NCBI RefSeq assembly: GCF_013003915.1
Contig: NZ_JABAIV010000003.1
Span: 248,001 to 312,000 of the forward strand
Direction of reading: 5' to 3'
Origin: Telluria aromaticivorans
Lineage (GTDB): Bacteria > Pseudomonadota > Gammaproteobacteria > Burkholderiales > Burkholderiaceae_D
DNA length: 64,000 bases
Position numbers and translations under genes: made by a program. The notes under the pieces were generated by a model. It was not told the DNA's origin, did no database searches, and saw only the letters and a program-made list of their open reading frames with translations. Positions 31,201 through 39,099 of the stretch are shown piece by piece (position 1 is the stretch's first letter; every line of letters starts with the position of its first letter).

Positions 31201-31505
31201 CGCGCCGCTTCCAGGTTCATGTCCCACAGCGACTCCTGCATGCCGAGGGCCAGGATATCGGCATTGCGCTGCAGCGCATCGTTCAGGCTGCGCACGGCCG
31301 CTTCGCGTTCCTGCACGCCGATCAGGAACACACCCCCGACGACGGCGGGCACGGCCAGGCTGCCGAACACAACCAGCAGCAGCGCGCCATAGATCGAGCG
31401 GCCATACAGTTTGCGCAGCCGGGCCGGCAATCCGCGGAAAGTGAAACGTGACAGGGGCATGGGGCAGTCGGCGCGGCCCTTGCGCTCGCGCAAGGAAACA
31501 CCCAT
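28251..31505 (-). CDS. Membrane GGDEF-EAL protein with PAS domains
   Basis: A 1084-residue c-di-GMP metabolic enzyme. A membrane helix near residues 38-62 and another near 168-190 flank a periplasmic domain. A HAMP-like linker is followed by three PAS/PAC units (about 245-370, 380-500, 510-640). The GGDEF motif is intact at about 716-720 (LGGDEFIVLLED), and EAL starts near 843 (VEALVRW) with IDDFGTGYSSLAYL later. Both synthesis and hydrolysis are possible. The start at 31505 lacks a Shine-Dalgarno; an internal ATG at 31460 is an alternative. It overlaps the downstream IorB-like gene. Confidence 0.92.
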   Translation of the reverse strand: MGVSLRERKGRADCPMPLSRFTFRGLPARLRKLYGRSIYGALLLVVFGSLAVPAVVGGVFLIGVQEREAAVRSLNDALQRNADILALGMQESLWDMNLEAARSLVDSFMRDPAVVHVEVRGLSQEEIISRRAVLAPGARAYRAERDIVVQGQKIGRVVLEMGDYRSEQELRAKQRNYALVLAIQLGISLLLIALLLRRRLLSPLRTLTGFSDRLARGDFDTPLVLDAGDELGRLGGQMERMRMAIGELFADIGRREEQFRTIVTQVPGAVFRARPGGAIDFVSDAIEDITGYPAERFMLATTDDWANIIHPEDRRLQRHLAKDALTAGSPYEVEYRIIDAGGIERWVLESGQPQGEWGSDGFRVDGIIYDISARKHDEMRIEALLTEQGAILDNVMFGVLFVRQRRIVSANRRGEELFGYADGGMVGSSTEILFPGRAEVEQRWIESYPGRAGSPDTGEEIQFRHRDGTPFWLLVSGSALDPARPNDGSIWVFADITERKQAEEKLRLSATVLEHIADGVMVLDVFGKIIATNPAFTQITGYTEREALGQHSSLTRSTRHDDGFYQQLWGDLADTGFWRGEIWDTRKNGEVYLESLTVSAVRNDEDGDDEDAVTHYVCVFSDITRVKESQDKLDHLAHHDPLTALPNRLLFHDRLQHAMVRAARADEQLAVLFIDLDRFKNVNDTLGHHVGDELLKQVAGALTKCLREGDTLARLGGDEFIVLLEDVKGAFGAVHVAGKLMTLFEQPFTVSGYELFVTASVGISLFPQDGVDLNMLIRNADVAMYQAKARGRNGYQFYAPSMSGEGVERLRLETMLRRAIEKNEIFLHYQPQVDIDSGRLVGVEALVRWQSPELGRVEPTRFIPVAEDTGFIGQLGQWVLAEACRQMVCWDTDGLRVPKMAVNLSVRQFDRGSIAPTVAAVLHGAGLAPARLQLEVTESVIMNTGDALEYINDLRAIGVGLAIDDFGTGYSSLAYLKQLPVQTLKIDRSFIKDISADAGADANAEAIAVAIIQLGKSLNLSVIAEGVESEEQAAFLLRHGCSHAQGYLYSRPVLPAEILARWGQGQDKEQHDANEAAASNTDNT

Positions 31506-31650
31506 TTATTTATGGCAAGAGAATACCTTGATTATGCATGCTAGATTGCAACGAGTCACGCAATTGCGGGCACCGCCGGACCAGCCTGCCTGCGCCTGTC
31601 GGCAGGACGCGACAAGACTTGTTATGATTGAATCTTTCAGAGGAGACTCG

Positions 31651-32160
31651 ATGAGCCTGACCATGTATTCCGCCTCGGTCCCGGTGTTCCGCCGCACGCT
31701 GGGCAGCCTCGCCGCCGTGCTGGAAACCGCCGAAACGCACGCCCAGCAGCACAAGATCGAACCGGTGGCCCTGCTGCAGGCCCGCCTGTTCCCCGACATG
31801 TTCCCTCTTATCAAGCAGGTGCAGGTCGCCACCGACTTCGCCAAGGGCGCAAGTGCGCGCCTTGCCGGCCAGGAAGTGCCGCGCTACGAGGACAATGAGC
31901 AGACCTTCGCCGAACTCCAGCAGCGCATCACCAAGACCCTCGGCTATATCGAGTCGCTGCCCGAGGAAGACATCGCGGCGTCGGGCGAGCGCCCGGTCAC
32001 CCACGGCGCCGGCGAACGCGCACGCCATTTCGACAGCGGCGACGCCTACCTGGTCGGCTTCGTGCTGCCGAACTTCTACTTCCATGTCACGACTGCCTAC
32101 GCGATCCTGCGCCACAACGGCGTGCCGATCGGCAAGCGCGACTTTTTGGGTGTGAGCTGA
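31651..32160 (+). CDS. DUF1993 domain-containing protein
   Basis: A 169-residue protein of the DUF1993 family, which resembles the DinB/YfiT four-helix fold. The ATG has GAGGAG 5-6 nt upstream. Conserved blocks are LTMYSASVPVFRRTLGSLAAVL and the C-terminal NFYFHVTTAYAILRHNGVPIGKRDFLG. Function unknown. It is divergent from the GGDEF-EAL gene and followed by a palindromic repeat. Confidence 0.88.
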   Translation: MSLTMYSASVPVFRRTLGSLAAVLETAETHAQQHKIEPVALLQARLFPDMFPLIKQVQVATDFAKGASARLAGQEVPRYEDNEQTFAELQQRITKTLGYIESLPEEDIAASGERPVTHGAGERARHFDSGDAYLVGFVLPNFYFHVTTAYAILRHNGVPIGKRDFLGVS

Positions 32161-32186
32161 TCGCGACCGTGGAATAGCCACCAACC

Positions 32187-32324
32187 CGTAGGGTGGGCAA
32201 TCCGTAATTCAGGGCATTGCCCTGAATTACCTTGCCCACGCGGTGAAAGTTATCGGATGAAAACCGCACTGCGTCCGTGCTACCGCTGGTTGAACGCGCG
32301 GGCGGCAAAGCCGCCCACCCTACG
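32187..32324. repeat. Intergenic nested palindrome, CGTAGGGTGGGC family, copy 4
   Basis: The left arm carries an extra perfect palindrome, GTAATTCAGGGCA-T-TGCCCTGAATTAC, inserted between GTGGGC and GCCCAC. The right arm is TTGAACGCGCGGGCGG..CCGCCCACCCTACG. The TAG stop of the DUF1289 gene (32320-32322) lies within the right arm. Confidence 0.82.
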
Positions 32325-32538
32325 TATTTCGCCGTGGATATCCCTCAGACAGGATCCGCACCCACACCTTCTCTTTATCCTCGGCGCTCATCGAGACCCA
32401 GTGCGCCACCTCGGCCACGGTCCGCCCGCAGCCCCGGCACACGTCATCGAAGGTCGTCGAGCACACCGCCACGCAAGGCGTGTCCGGCCGCTCCGGCACC
32501 TTGCCCGGCCCGGCGGGATTACTGGGCTGGGCCGACAT
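32320..32538 (-). CDS. DUF1289 domain-containing small Cys-rich protein
   Basis: A 72-residue protein with the DUF1289 cysteine pattern C-x3-C-x7-C-x2-C (PCVAVCSTTFDDVCRGCGRT), suggesting bound metal, and the following helix VAEVAHWVSM. Function unknown. The start lies inside the 3' end of the DUF1415 gene (20-nt overlap), implying coupling. Its stop codon is provided by the repeat. Confidence 0.85.
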   Translation of the reverse strand: MSAQPSNPAGPGKVPERPDTPCVAVCSTTFDDVCRGCGRTVAEVAHWVSMSAEDKEKVWVRILSEGYPRRNT

Positions 32539-33094
32539 CGAGCTTGTCCCAGCCGTCATGACCCAGCTTTTCCATGGTATCGATATTCTTCTCGAAGATC
32601 TCGGCCGCTTCCGGGAAGGCCTCGACCGCGCGGTCGATGCTGTCCTCGCGCAGCAGGTGCAGGATCGGGTAAGGCGCGCGGTTGGTGTAGTTGGCGATGT
32701 CGTTCGGGTCGGTATCGGCGAACTGGTAGTCCGGGTGGAAGCTGGCCACCTGCAGTTCGCCGTCCAGCTGCATGTCCTCGACCGCCGCATCGGCCACATC
32801 CAGGAACTCGTTGTAGTCCTCGAAACTGGTCAGCACGAAAGGATGGACCAGCAGGGTTGTGTCGACCTCTTCGGCCGGGGTGTCCGACAGGCGCTGCAGT
32901 TCGTCCATGAGCTGCTCGAGCAGCGCTTCAGGCGTAGTCGCATTCGACACCACATAGCGCACCTGCTCCTTTATATAGACAGCCTTGGCAAAGGGACAGA
33001 GGTTCAGGCCAATGACGGCCCGTTCCAGCCAGCGGCGGGTGGCGGCAATGACTGCGTCGTCGTCGGCGTTCAGGTTCGGTTTCGTAGTGCTCAT
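32519..33094 (-). CDS. DUF1415 domain-containing protein
   Basis: A 191-residue protein of the DUF1415 family, function unknown. Characteristic blocks are RRWLERAVIGLNLCPFAKAVY, TTLLVHPFVLTSFEDYNEFLD, FHPDYQFADTDPNDIANYTNRAPYP and HLLRED. The ATG at 33094 is chosen because family members begin shortly before the WLERAVIGLNLCPFA block; the frame is open 17 codons further up. Confidence 0.88.
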   Translation of the reverse strand: MSTTKPNLNADDDAVIAATRRWLERAVIGLNLCPFAKAVYIKEQVRYVVSNATTPEALLEQLMDELQRLSDTPAEEVDTTLLVHPFVLTSFEDYNEFLDVADAAVEDMQLDGELQVASFHPDYQFADTDPNDIANYTNRAPYPILHLLREDSIDRAVEAFPEAAEIFEKNIDTMEKLGHDGWDKLDVGPAQ

Positions 33095-33457
33095 GGGTGA
33101 CGGCTCATTCAGGAATGCGGGATGCGGAAGCCGGATTGTACGCACTCTTTGCGTGCCCTCATAGATCGGTACCCCGGCAGGACTAGGCTAGCCCTGAAGG
33201 CATAGGATTCATGCCGCATGCATGCGGGTTCCAGCGTCCTTATCAACGCACAGGCAGAGCCAAGTTTCGTTCGCTTGTTACCGCGATCCCCTGCCAATTT
33301 GCACCCATCTTTCGTGTTCAGGATGGCAATTTACGAAGATAACAACTGGAGAATAATTTGTAACGAGCAGGACTTACTTCTTGACGCGTAAGAGCATGCC
33401 TACGTACACTGCCCCCTTACCTAGTCCGTTCGTTCCTGGACGCAACACTGGAAAGCG
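33095..33457 (+). promoter_or_regulatory. 363-bp intergenic region upstream of the transglycosylase, with a likely promoter
   Basis: TTGACG (33381-33386) and TACACT (33405-33410) at 18-bp spacing form a plausible sigma-70 promoter about 45 bp before the transglycosylase ATG. A perfect 14-bp palindrome CCGCATGCATGCGG lies at 33214-33227. No gene, tRNA or member of the two repeat families was seen in the rest. Confidence 0.45.
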
Positions 33458-34801
33458 ATGCACGATATGATCCGCAAGACCTTAGCGACTGCCGCGCTGG
33501 CCCTGTTGGCCGCCCCGATGACTTACGCGATGGAGACCGCGCCCGCTGCCCCTGTGGCCAGCACAGCGACTGCCTCCGCGTCGACCCTCCGCCCTGCCCT
33601 GTTGACCGCACCTGGCCTGCTCAAGGCGGACGAATTCAAGGAAACCGACGTCTGGGGCCGAATCCGCAGCGGTTACGCGATCCCGGATATCGACAACAGC
33701 CTGGTCGCCCGCCACACCCAGGCCTACAGCGTCCGTCCGGACAGCCTCAAGCGCATATCGGGCCGCGCCTCGCCCTATCTCTACCATATCGTGCAGGAAC
33801 TCGAAAAGCGCGGCATGCCGACCGAACTGGCGCTGCTGCCGGTAATCGAATCCGCCTTCAACCCGCAAGCCCTGTCCACCGCCAGCGCCGCCGGCCTGTG
33901 GCAGTTCGTGCCGGGCACCGGCAAGGACTACGACCTCAAGCAGAACATGTTCAAGGACGAGCGCCGCGGCGTGCTGGCCTCGACCGATGCTGCCCTGACC
34001 TACCTGCAGCGCCTGTACACGATGTTCGGCGACTGGCAGCTGGCCCTGGCAGCGTATAACTGGGGCGAAGGCAATGTCCAGCGCGCCATCAAGAAGAACC
34101 AGGCGCTCGGCAAGGGCACCGACTTCGAAAGCCTGGCCGAGCTGATGCCGGCCGAGACCCGCAACTACGTACCGAAGCTGCAGGCCGTCAAGAACATCGT
34201 CGCCAACCCGGCCCAGTACAACGTGGCACTGCCGGCGATCGACAACCAGCCTTATTTCACCGCAATCGACAAGACCAGCGACATCGATGTCGCCGTCGCC
34301 GCCCAGCTGGCGGAAATGTCGCTCGACGAATTCCGCGCCCTGAACCCGCAGTTCAAGAAGCCGGTCATCACCGGCGGCGAAAAGACCAAGATCCTGCTGC
34401 CGAAGGAAAACGCCGAGAAGTTCCACCTGAACCTGGCGCAGTGGGGCCGCAACCTGTCCACCTGGACCACCCACAAGATCACCGGCGCCCGCGTGTCCAT
34501 CGCCTCGCTGGCCTCGAAGTTCGGCACCACCCCGGAAATCATCCGCCAGGCCAACAACATCCCGGCCAAATCCACCGTATCGGCCGGCTCGACCATCCTG
34601 GTGCCGAAGGTGTCCGCATCGAATGCCGGCGACATCGCCGACAACATCATCGAGAACGCCGTGGTGGCCTTTGAAGCCGAACGCAGCGCCAGCAAGCGCG
34701 TCAAGGCATCAAGCGGCTCGCGCTACAAGTCCAAGGCCGAAGCCCGTACGTCCAAGAACCGCATCGCCCGCAATACCTCCTCGAAGCGCAAGCATCGCTG
34801 A
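33458..34801 (+). CDS. MltD-like membrane-bound lytic murein transglycosylase with LysM
   Basis: A 447-residue exported protein with a signal peptide of about 24 residues. The SLT domain contains the catalytic E131 in LALLPVIESAFNP, then ASAAGLWQFVPGTG and ALAAYNWGEGNVQRAIKKN. A LysM-type domain (about 346-391, ending STILVPK) binds glycan, and the tail is Lys/Arg-rich. It cleaves peptidoglycan strands to 1,6-anhydro products. MltD usually has a lipobox; none is evident here. Confidence 0.9.
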   Translation: MHDMIRKTLATAALALLAAPMTYAMETAPAAPVASTATASASTLRPALLTAPGLLKADEFKETDVWGRIRSGYAIPDIDNSLVARHTQAYSVRPDSLKRISGRASPYLYHIVQELEKRGMPTELALLPVIESAFNPQALSTASAAGLWQFVPGTGKDYDLKQNMFKDERRGVLASTDAALTYLQRLYTMFGDWQLALAAYNWGEGNVQRAIKKNQALGKGTDFESLAELMPAETRNYVPKLQAVKNIVANPAQYNVALPAIDNQPYFTAIDKTSDIDVAVAAQLAEMSLDEFRALNPQFKKPVITGGEKTKILLPKENAEKFHLNLAQWGRNLSTWTTHKITGARVSIASLASKFGTTPEIIRQANNIPAKSTVSAGSTILVPKVSASNAGDIADNIIENAVVAFEAERSASKRVKASSGSRYKSKAEARTSKNRIARNTSSKRKHR

Positions 34802-35205
34802 TCCCCGCCGGGGCCGGCCCTGCGCCGGCCCCGCACCCCATTTGCACACCTGAACAGGTGCGTGCAGAGTTTTCCAATCTGTTGTATAGTGTCGTTTGTG
34901 CGCTGCAATAGAACGTCCGAACAGACTGGACGCAGCAGTTGCCGAGGCAAAGTCTCAGGCAACGAAGCAAGCGGCATCACAAGTAACACAACAAGCAGCA
35001 TCGCAACCCTTGGCGACAAATTGGTCGCCCCCCATAAAGCCCTCCCGCCCTGTGTGTCAGCAACAAGACACCGTCCCGGCGCAAAGCTTTTGTGCCGAAA
35101 TTTCTTTCAATTCTGAGTCATTTCGTAGTGTTGGTTCGCGTTGCTATTTTGCGCTCGTCGTTTCGACACGCGCGATCATGATTTAATTCGAAAGTAAAAA
35201 TCCAC
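34802..35205 (+). promoter_or_regulatory. 404-bp region: transglycosylase 3' hairpin and long leader of the DEAD-box helicase gene
   Basis: A 9-bp GGGGCCGGC/GCCGGCCCC hairpin (34810-34832) follows the transglycosylase but lacks a U-tract. CACCTG-AA-CAGGTG is at 34847-34860. TATAGT (34885-34890) could be a -10 for the helicase gene, giving a ~310-nt leader; the -35 is unclear. A further stem GGCGCAAA/TTTGTGCC is at 35078-35096. The stretch is markedly lower in GC than its flanks. A 96-codon ORF inside it is not convincing. Confidence 0.4.
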
Positions 35206-36762
35206 ATGAGTTTTGAAGCCCTAGGTTTACACGCATCCCTCGTCAACGCAGTCGCTGCCGCCGGCTACACCCAGCCGACCCCGGTGCAGGCACAGGCTAT
35301 CCCTGCTGCCATCGCCGGCCGTGACCTGCTGGTGTCGTCGCAAACCGGTTCAGGCAAGACCGCAGCCTTCATGCTGCCGGCCCTGAACAAACTGGCCAAT
35401 GCCGAGCAGCTTGACGCCGGCCGCACCACTGCGCAGAGCGCGCAGTCGGCCCGTGCCCGCGGCGAAAAAGTCCGCTTCACCGCAGCCCAGCCAAAAATGC
35501 TGGTCCTGACCCCGACCCGCGAACTGGCACTGCAAGTGACCAGCGCGACCGAGCAGTTGACCGTCGAAATGCGCCGCATCCGTTGCGTCTCGATTTTGGG
35601 CGGCATGCCTTACCCGAAGCAGATGCAACTGCTGGCCAAGAATCCTGAAATCCTGGTGGCGACTCCTGGCCGCCTGATCGATCACATGGAATCGGGCAAG
35701 ATCGACTTCTCGCAGCTGGAAATCCTGGTGCTGGACGAAGCCGACCGCATGCTGGACATGGGTTTCATCGACGACATCGAGAAGATCGTCGCCGCTACCC
35801 CATCGTCGCGCCAGACCATGCTGTTCTCGGCAACGCTGGATGGCGTCGTCGGCAACATGGCACGCCGCATCACCAAGGATCCGCAGACGATCCAGATCAT
35901 GAGCGCGGCCAACCGCCACGAAAACATCACCCAGCGCGTGCACTTCGTCGACGACCTGTCGCACAAGAACCGCCTGCTGGACCACCTGCTGCGCGACGAA
36001 TCGGTCGACCAGGCTGTCGTGTTCACCGCTACCAAGCGTGACGCCGACACCATCGCCGACCGCCTGAACATCGCCGGCTTCGCAGCCGCTGCGCTGCACG
36101 GCGACATGCATCAGGGCGCGCGTAACCGCACCCTGGACAGCATGCGCCGCGGCCAGGTGCGCGTGCTGGTGGCGACCGACGTCGCCGCCCGCGGCATCGA
36201 CGTCCCGACCATCACCCATGTGGTGAACTACGACCTGCCGAAGTTCCCTGAAGACTATGTGCACCGTATCGGCCGTACCGGCCGTGCCGGCCGCAATGGC
36301 CTGGCGATCTCGCTGGTCAACCACGCCGAAGGCATGAACGTGAAGCGCATCGAGCGTTTCACCAAGCAGCTGATCCCGGTCGATGTCGTGGAAGGCTTTG
36401 AACCAAAGCGTTCGGCCCCTGCCCGCAGCGGTCCACGCCCAGGCTGGAAACCAGGCGACGGCCGCAGCGCCGCCAAGCCGGGCCAGCGCAGCTTCGCCAA
36501 GCCGGGCGCACCACGTGAAGGCGGTTACGCCGACCGTGCTGCGCGTCCAGCCGACAGCCGTTACGCAGACCGTGGCCCACGTGAAGGTTTCGGCGGTGCA
36601 CCGCGCGAAGCCGGCCGTGCTCCAGCAGCCGGCGCACCGCGCGAAGGCGGCTACCGTGGCACCCGCACGGAAGGCGCACCACGCCGCGACAGCGGCTTCG
36701 CCAAGCCATCGGCGCATCCGCGTTCGGGTGACGGCGTGCGCCGCACTTTCGGCGAGTATTAA
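35206..36762 (+). CDS. rhlE: DEAD-box RNA helicase (RhlE-like)
   Basis: A 518-residue helicase with motif I SQTGSGKTA, Ia PTRELA, Ib TPGR, motif II DEAD, motif III SAT and motif VI HRIGRTGRAG, in the usual order within ~390 residues. The C-terminal ~120 residues are a low-complexity basic tail rich in Arg, Gly, Pro and Ala with recurring APREGG and YADR segments, probably for RNA binding. RhlE-type helicases remodel ribosomal and structured mRNA, especially in the cold. The long leader fits post-transcriptional control. Confidence 0.93.
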   Translation: MSFEALGLHASLVNAVAAAGYTQPTPVQAQAIPAAIAGRDLLVSSQTGSGKTAAFMLPALNKLANAEQLDAGRTTAQSAQSARARGEKVRFTAAQPKMLVLTPTRELALQVTSATEQLTVEMRRIRCVSILGGMPYPKQMQLLAKNPEILVATPGRLIDHMESGKIDFSQLEILVLDEADRMLDMGFIDDIEKIVAATPSSRQTMLFSATLDGVVGNMARRITKDPQTIQIMSAANRHENITQRVHFVDDLSHKNRLLDHLLRDESVDQAVVFTATKRDADTIADRLNIAGFAAAALHGDMHQGARNRTLDSMRRGQVRVLVATDVAARGIDVPTITHVVNYDLPKFPEDYVHRIGRTGRAGRNGLAISLVNHAEGMNVKRIERFTKQLIPVDVVEGFEPKRSAPARSGPRPGWKPGDGRSAAKPGQRSFAKPGAPREGGYADRAARPADSRYADRGPREGFGGAPREAGRAPAAGAPREGGYRGTRTEGAPRRDSGFAKPSAHPRSGDGVRRTFGEY

Positions 36763-36772
36763 TCGCTGAACT

Positions 36773-36826
36773 GGGGAGCAGCTGCTCCCCCCCATGGAAA
36801 ATGGCTGCCTCGGCAGCCATTTTTTT
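36773..36826 (+). terminator. Palindrome and rho-independent terminator of the helicase gene
   Basis: A perfect 18-bp palindrome GGGGAGCAGCTGCTCCCC (36773-36790) is followed by a classical terminator: AAAATGGCTGC-CTCG-GCAGCCAT with a T-run (36798-36826). Confidence 0.92.
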
Positions 36827-36942
36827 CGCCTGCTGATTCCAGCAAACGCCTCATCCCCGTCCATGCTGCCGAATCCATCTTTCGATGGTATCGATGCGCA
36901 CACGATAGCATGCGTTCGAATGGAAGCTCCCCGTCCGCGTCA

Positions 36943-36973
36943 TGGACCTAATGTCCACCTGCCGGCGTATAAT
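36943..36973 (+). promoter_or_regulatory. Likely promoter of senB-selD
   Basis: A perfect -10 TATAAT (36968-36973) has a weak TGGACC (36943-36948) at 19-bp spacing. It lies inside an open frame extending upstream of senB and supports initiation at the GTG at 37005 rather than at 36942. Confidence 0.5.
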
Positions 36974-37004
36974 CGCGCTCTTTCTTCGTCGGGGAAGCCA
37001 AGCA

Positions 37005-38021
37005 GTGCGCAAACGTATCCTCATCGTCAGCCCCGCCAGTGCGCGGGAAAACAATGGCAACTGGCAGACCGCGAGCCGCTGGGCGCGCTTCCTGCGCGTG
37101 GCGCATGACGTGCACATCGCGGGCGACTGGTCCCCGGACGACGAGCCGCCGGACCTGATGGTGGCCCTGCACGCGCGCCGCTCCGCCGCGCCGCTGGCAG
37201 CCTTCACCGATGCGCATTCCGGCCGGCCTGCGGTCCTGGTACTGACGGGCACCGACCTGTACCGCGACATCGACACGATTCCAGAAGCCGGCGCTTCGCT
37301 GGGACGCGCGCAGGCCCTGGTGTTGCTGCAGCCTGCAGGGCTGGAGCAGCTGCCGTGCGCCTTGCGCGCCAAAGCACACGTGATCTACCAGTCGGCACCG
37401 CCCCTGCGCCCTTATCCGCGCACGGGGACGGAACGCTTCGCCGACATCTGCATGGTCGGCCACCTGCGCGACGAAAAAGACCCGCTCACCTTCATCCGCG
37501 CCGCCTGCCTCGCGACCGCGCCACGCGCGCGCTTCGTCCACGTCGGCGGCGCGCTCGACCCGGCGCTGGGGGCTGCGGCCGAAGCCGCGCAACGGGAAAA
37601 CCCGCGCTACCGCTGGCTCGGCGCCCTGCCCCATGCCAGGGCGCGCCAGCGCCTGAAGCGCTGCCGGGCGATGGCGATCACCTCCCGCATGGAAGGCGGC
37701 GCCAACGTCATCATCGAAGCCGTCACCAGTGGCGTGCCGGTACTCGCATCCGACATCAACGGCAACCGCGGCATGCTGGGCGAGGACTACGCGGGCTATT
37801 TCGCGCCGGGCGATGCGGCGGCGCTGGCGCGCCTGGTCGACCGCTGCATCCTCGATGCGGCCTTCGACGCCCTGCTGCGGCGCCAGTGCGCGGCCCGTGC
37901 CGTGCTGTTCGCCCCCGCCGCGGAACGAGCGGCACTGCGCGAACTGGTGGATAATCTCTTTCTTGCAGCGCCCGGCGCGCACCTACCAACGACTGGACAC
38001 CCCCATGAGCACGACGCCTGA
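37005..38021 (+). CDS. senB: SenB-like selenosugar glycosyltransferase
   Basis: A 338-residue GT-B glycosyltransferase of the family found next to selD (TIGR04348; SenB in selenoneine clusters), which joins selenophosphate to a UDP-sugar to make a selenosugar. The N-terminal half begins VRKRILIVSPASARENNGNW. The donor-binding half has FADICMVGHLRDEKDP, MAITSRMEGGANVIIEAVTSGVPVLAS and the following acidic residues. A GTG start at 37005 is used because a TATAAT box lies inside the longer frame and GGGGA is 8-12 nt upstream. The 3' end overlaps selD by 17 nt. Assignment is by motif recall and by the selD neighbour. Confidence 0.82.
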   Translation: MRKRILIVSPASARENNGNWQTASRWARFLRVAHDVHIAGDWSPDDEPPDLMVALHARRSAAPLAAFTDAHSGRPAVLVLTGTDLYRDIDTIPEAGASLGRAQALVLLQPAGLEQLPCALRAKAHVIYQSAPPLRPYPRTGTERFADICMVGHLRDEKDPLTFIRAACLATAPRARFVHVGGALDPALGAAAEAAQRENPRYRWLGALPHARARQRLKRCRAMAITSRMEGGANVIIEAVTSGVPVLASDINGNRGMLGEDYAGYFAPGDAAALARLVDRCILDAAFDALLRRQCAARAVLFAPAAERAALRELVDNLFLAAPGAHLPTTGHPHEHDA

Positions 38022-39069
38022 CCAACCCATCAAACTCACCTCCTTCTCCCATGGCGGCGGCTGCGGCTGCAAGATCGCGCCCGGCGTGCTGGCCGAAATC
38101 CTGGGCAAGTCGAAAGGCTTCCCGATCCCCAAGGAGCTGATGGTCGGCATCGAGACCGCCGACGATGCGGCCGTCTATAAACTCAACGACGAGCAGGCGC
38201 TGATCGCCACCACCGATTTCTTCATGCCGATCGTGGACGACCCGTTCGACTTCGGCCGCATCGCCGCGACCAATGCGATCTCGGACGTGTATGCGATGGG
38301 CGGCACCCCGATCATGGCGCTGGCCCTGGTCGGCATGCCGGTGAATAAACTCCCGCTCGAGACCATCGGCGAGATCATCCGCGGCGGCGAATCGATCTGC
38401 GCCGAAGCCGGCATCCCGATCGCAGGCGGCCACACCATCGACTCGGTCGAGCCGATCTACGGCCTGGTAGTGCTGGGCCTGGTGCATCCGTCAAAAGTAA
38501 AGCGCAATGCCGACGCGCGCGCCGGCGACGTCCTCATCCTCGGCAAGCCGCTAGGCGTTGGCGTGCTGTCGGCCGCGCTCAAGAAGGATGCGCTGGGCCC
38601 GGAGGGCTATGCGGCCATGATCGCCAACACCACCAAGTTGAACAAGCCGGGCAAGGCCCTGGCCGAGATGGAGGGGGTGCACGCGCTGACCGACGTCACC
38701 GGCTTCGGCCTGCTCGGCCACCTGCTGGAACTGGCGCGCGGCGCCAAACTGTCGGCATGGCTCGAGATGGGCCGGGTGCCGCTGCTGCCGAACGTGCTGC
38801 GCCTGGCCCAGGACGGCTTCTTTACCGGGGCGTCCGGCCGCAACTGGGATGCCTACGGTAAGGACGTGACGTTCCGTGCCGCCGTCACGCCGGCGCAGCA
38901 GGCGCTGCTGACCGACCCGCAGACCTCGGGCGGGCTGCTGGTGGCCTGCGACCCGGCCAGCGTCGACGAGGTGATGGCGCTGTTCGCGCGCGAAGGCTTC
39001 GGCGATGCCGCCATCATCGGCAGCATGGGCAACACAGCCGAAGGCGAAGCGCGCATCACCGTCATCTAA
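38005..39069 (+). CDS. selD: Selenide, water dikinase (selenophosphate synthetase)
   Basis: A 354-residue enzyme making selenophosphate from selenide and ATP. The Gly-rich N-terminal loop HGGGCGCKIAPG carries C20 and K23, matching E. coli C17 and K20; there is no selenocysteine codon. Other family blocks are IETADDAAVY, ATTDFFMPIVDDPFDFGRIAA, SDVYAMGG and LTDPQTSGGLLVA. It overlaps senB, so its selenophosphate is probably channelled to the selenosugar (the SenC role). No selA, selB or mnmH is in the window. Confidence 0.95.
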   Translation: MSTTPDQPIKLTSFSHGGGCGCKIAPGVLAEILGKSKGFPIPKELMVGIETADDAAVYKLNDEQALIATTDFFMPIVDDPFDFGRIAATNAISDVYAMGGTPIMALALVGMPVNKLPLETIGEIIRGGESICAEAGIPIAGGHTIDSVEPIYGLVVLGLVHPSKVKRNADARAGDVLILGKPLGVGVLSAALKKDALGPEGYAAMIANTTKLNKPGKALAEMEGVHALTDVTGFGLLGHLLELARGAKLSAWLEMGRVPLLPNVLRLAQDGFFTGASGRNWDAYGKDVTFRAAVTPAQQALLTDPQTSGGLLVACDPASVDEVMALFAREGFGDAAIIGSMGNTAEGEARITVI

Positions 39070-39071
39070 GA

Positions 39072-39099
39072 CTGGCCGGCGGGCGCCCGCCCTAGCCAG
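39072..39099. terminator. Bidirectional hairpin between selD and the DUF1906 gene
   Basis: CTGGC...GCCAG encloses the 14-bp palindrome GGCGGGCGCCCGCC (39078-39091). It lies between two convergent genes and overlaps the DUF1906 stop codon (39092-39094). There is no T-run, so termination strength is uncertain. Confidence 0.5.

Noticed and set aside
33214..33227. CCGCATGCATGCGG palindrome as an operator
   Set aside because: It is about 170 bp upstream of the transglycosylase promoter with no second copy; kept only as a note in the intergenic entry.
34896..35186. 96-codon frame in the helicase leader
   Set aside because: No ribosome-binding site, odd composition and no domain; it sits where a leader is expected. 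It cannot be fully excluded without comparative data.
36942..37004. N-terminal extension of SenB
   Set aside because: A TATAAT box lies inside it and the family N-terminus begins at the GTG-encoded VRKRILIVSPAS.
38063..38071. Selenocysteine codon in selD
   Set aside because: The active-site position is an ordinary Cys codon in GGGCGCK; no in-frame TGA is present.
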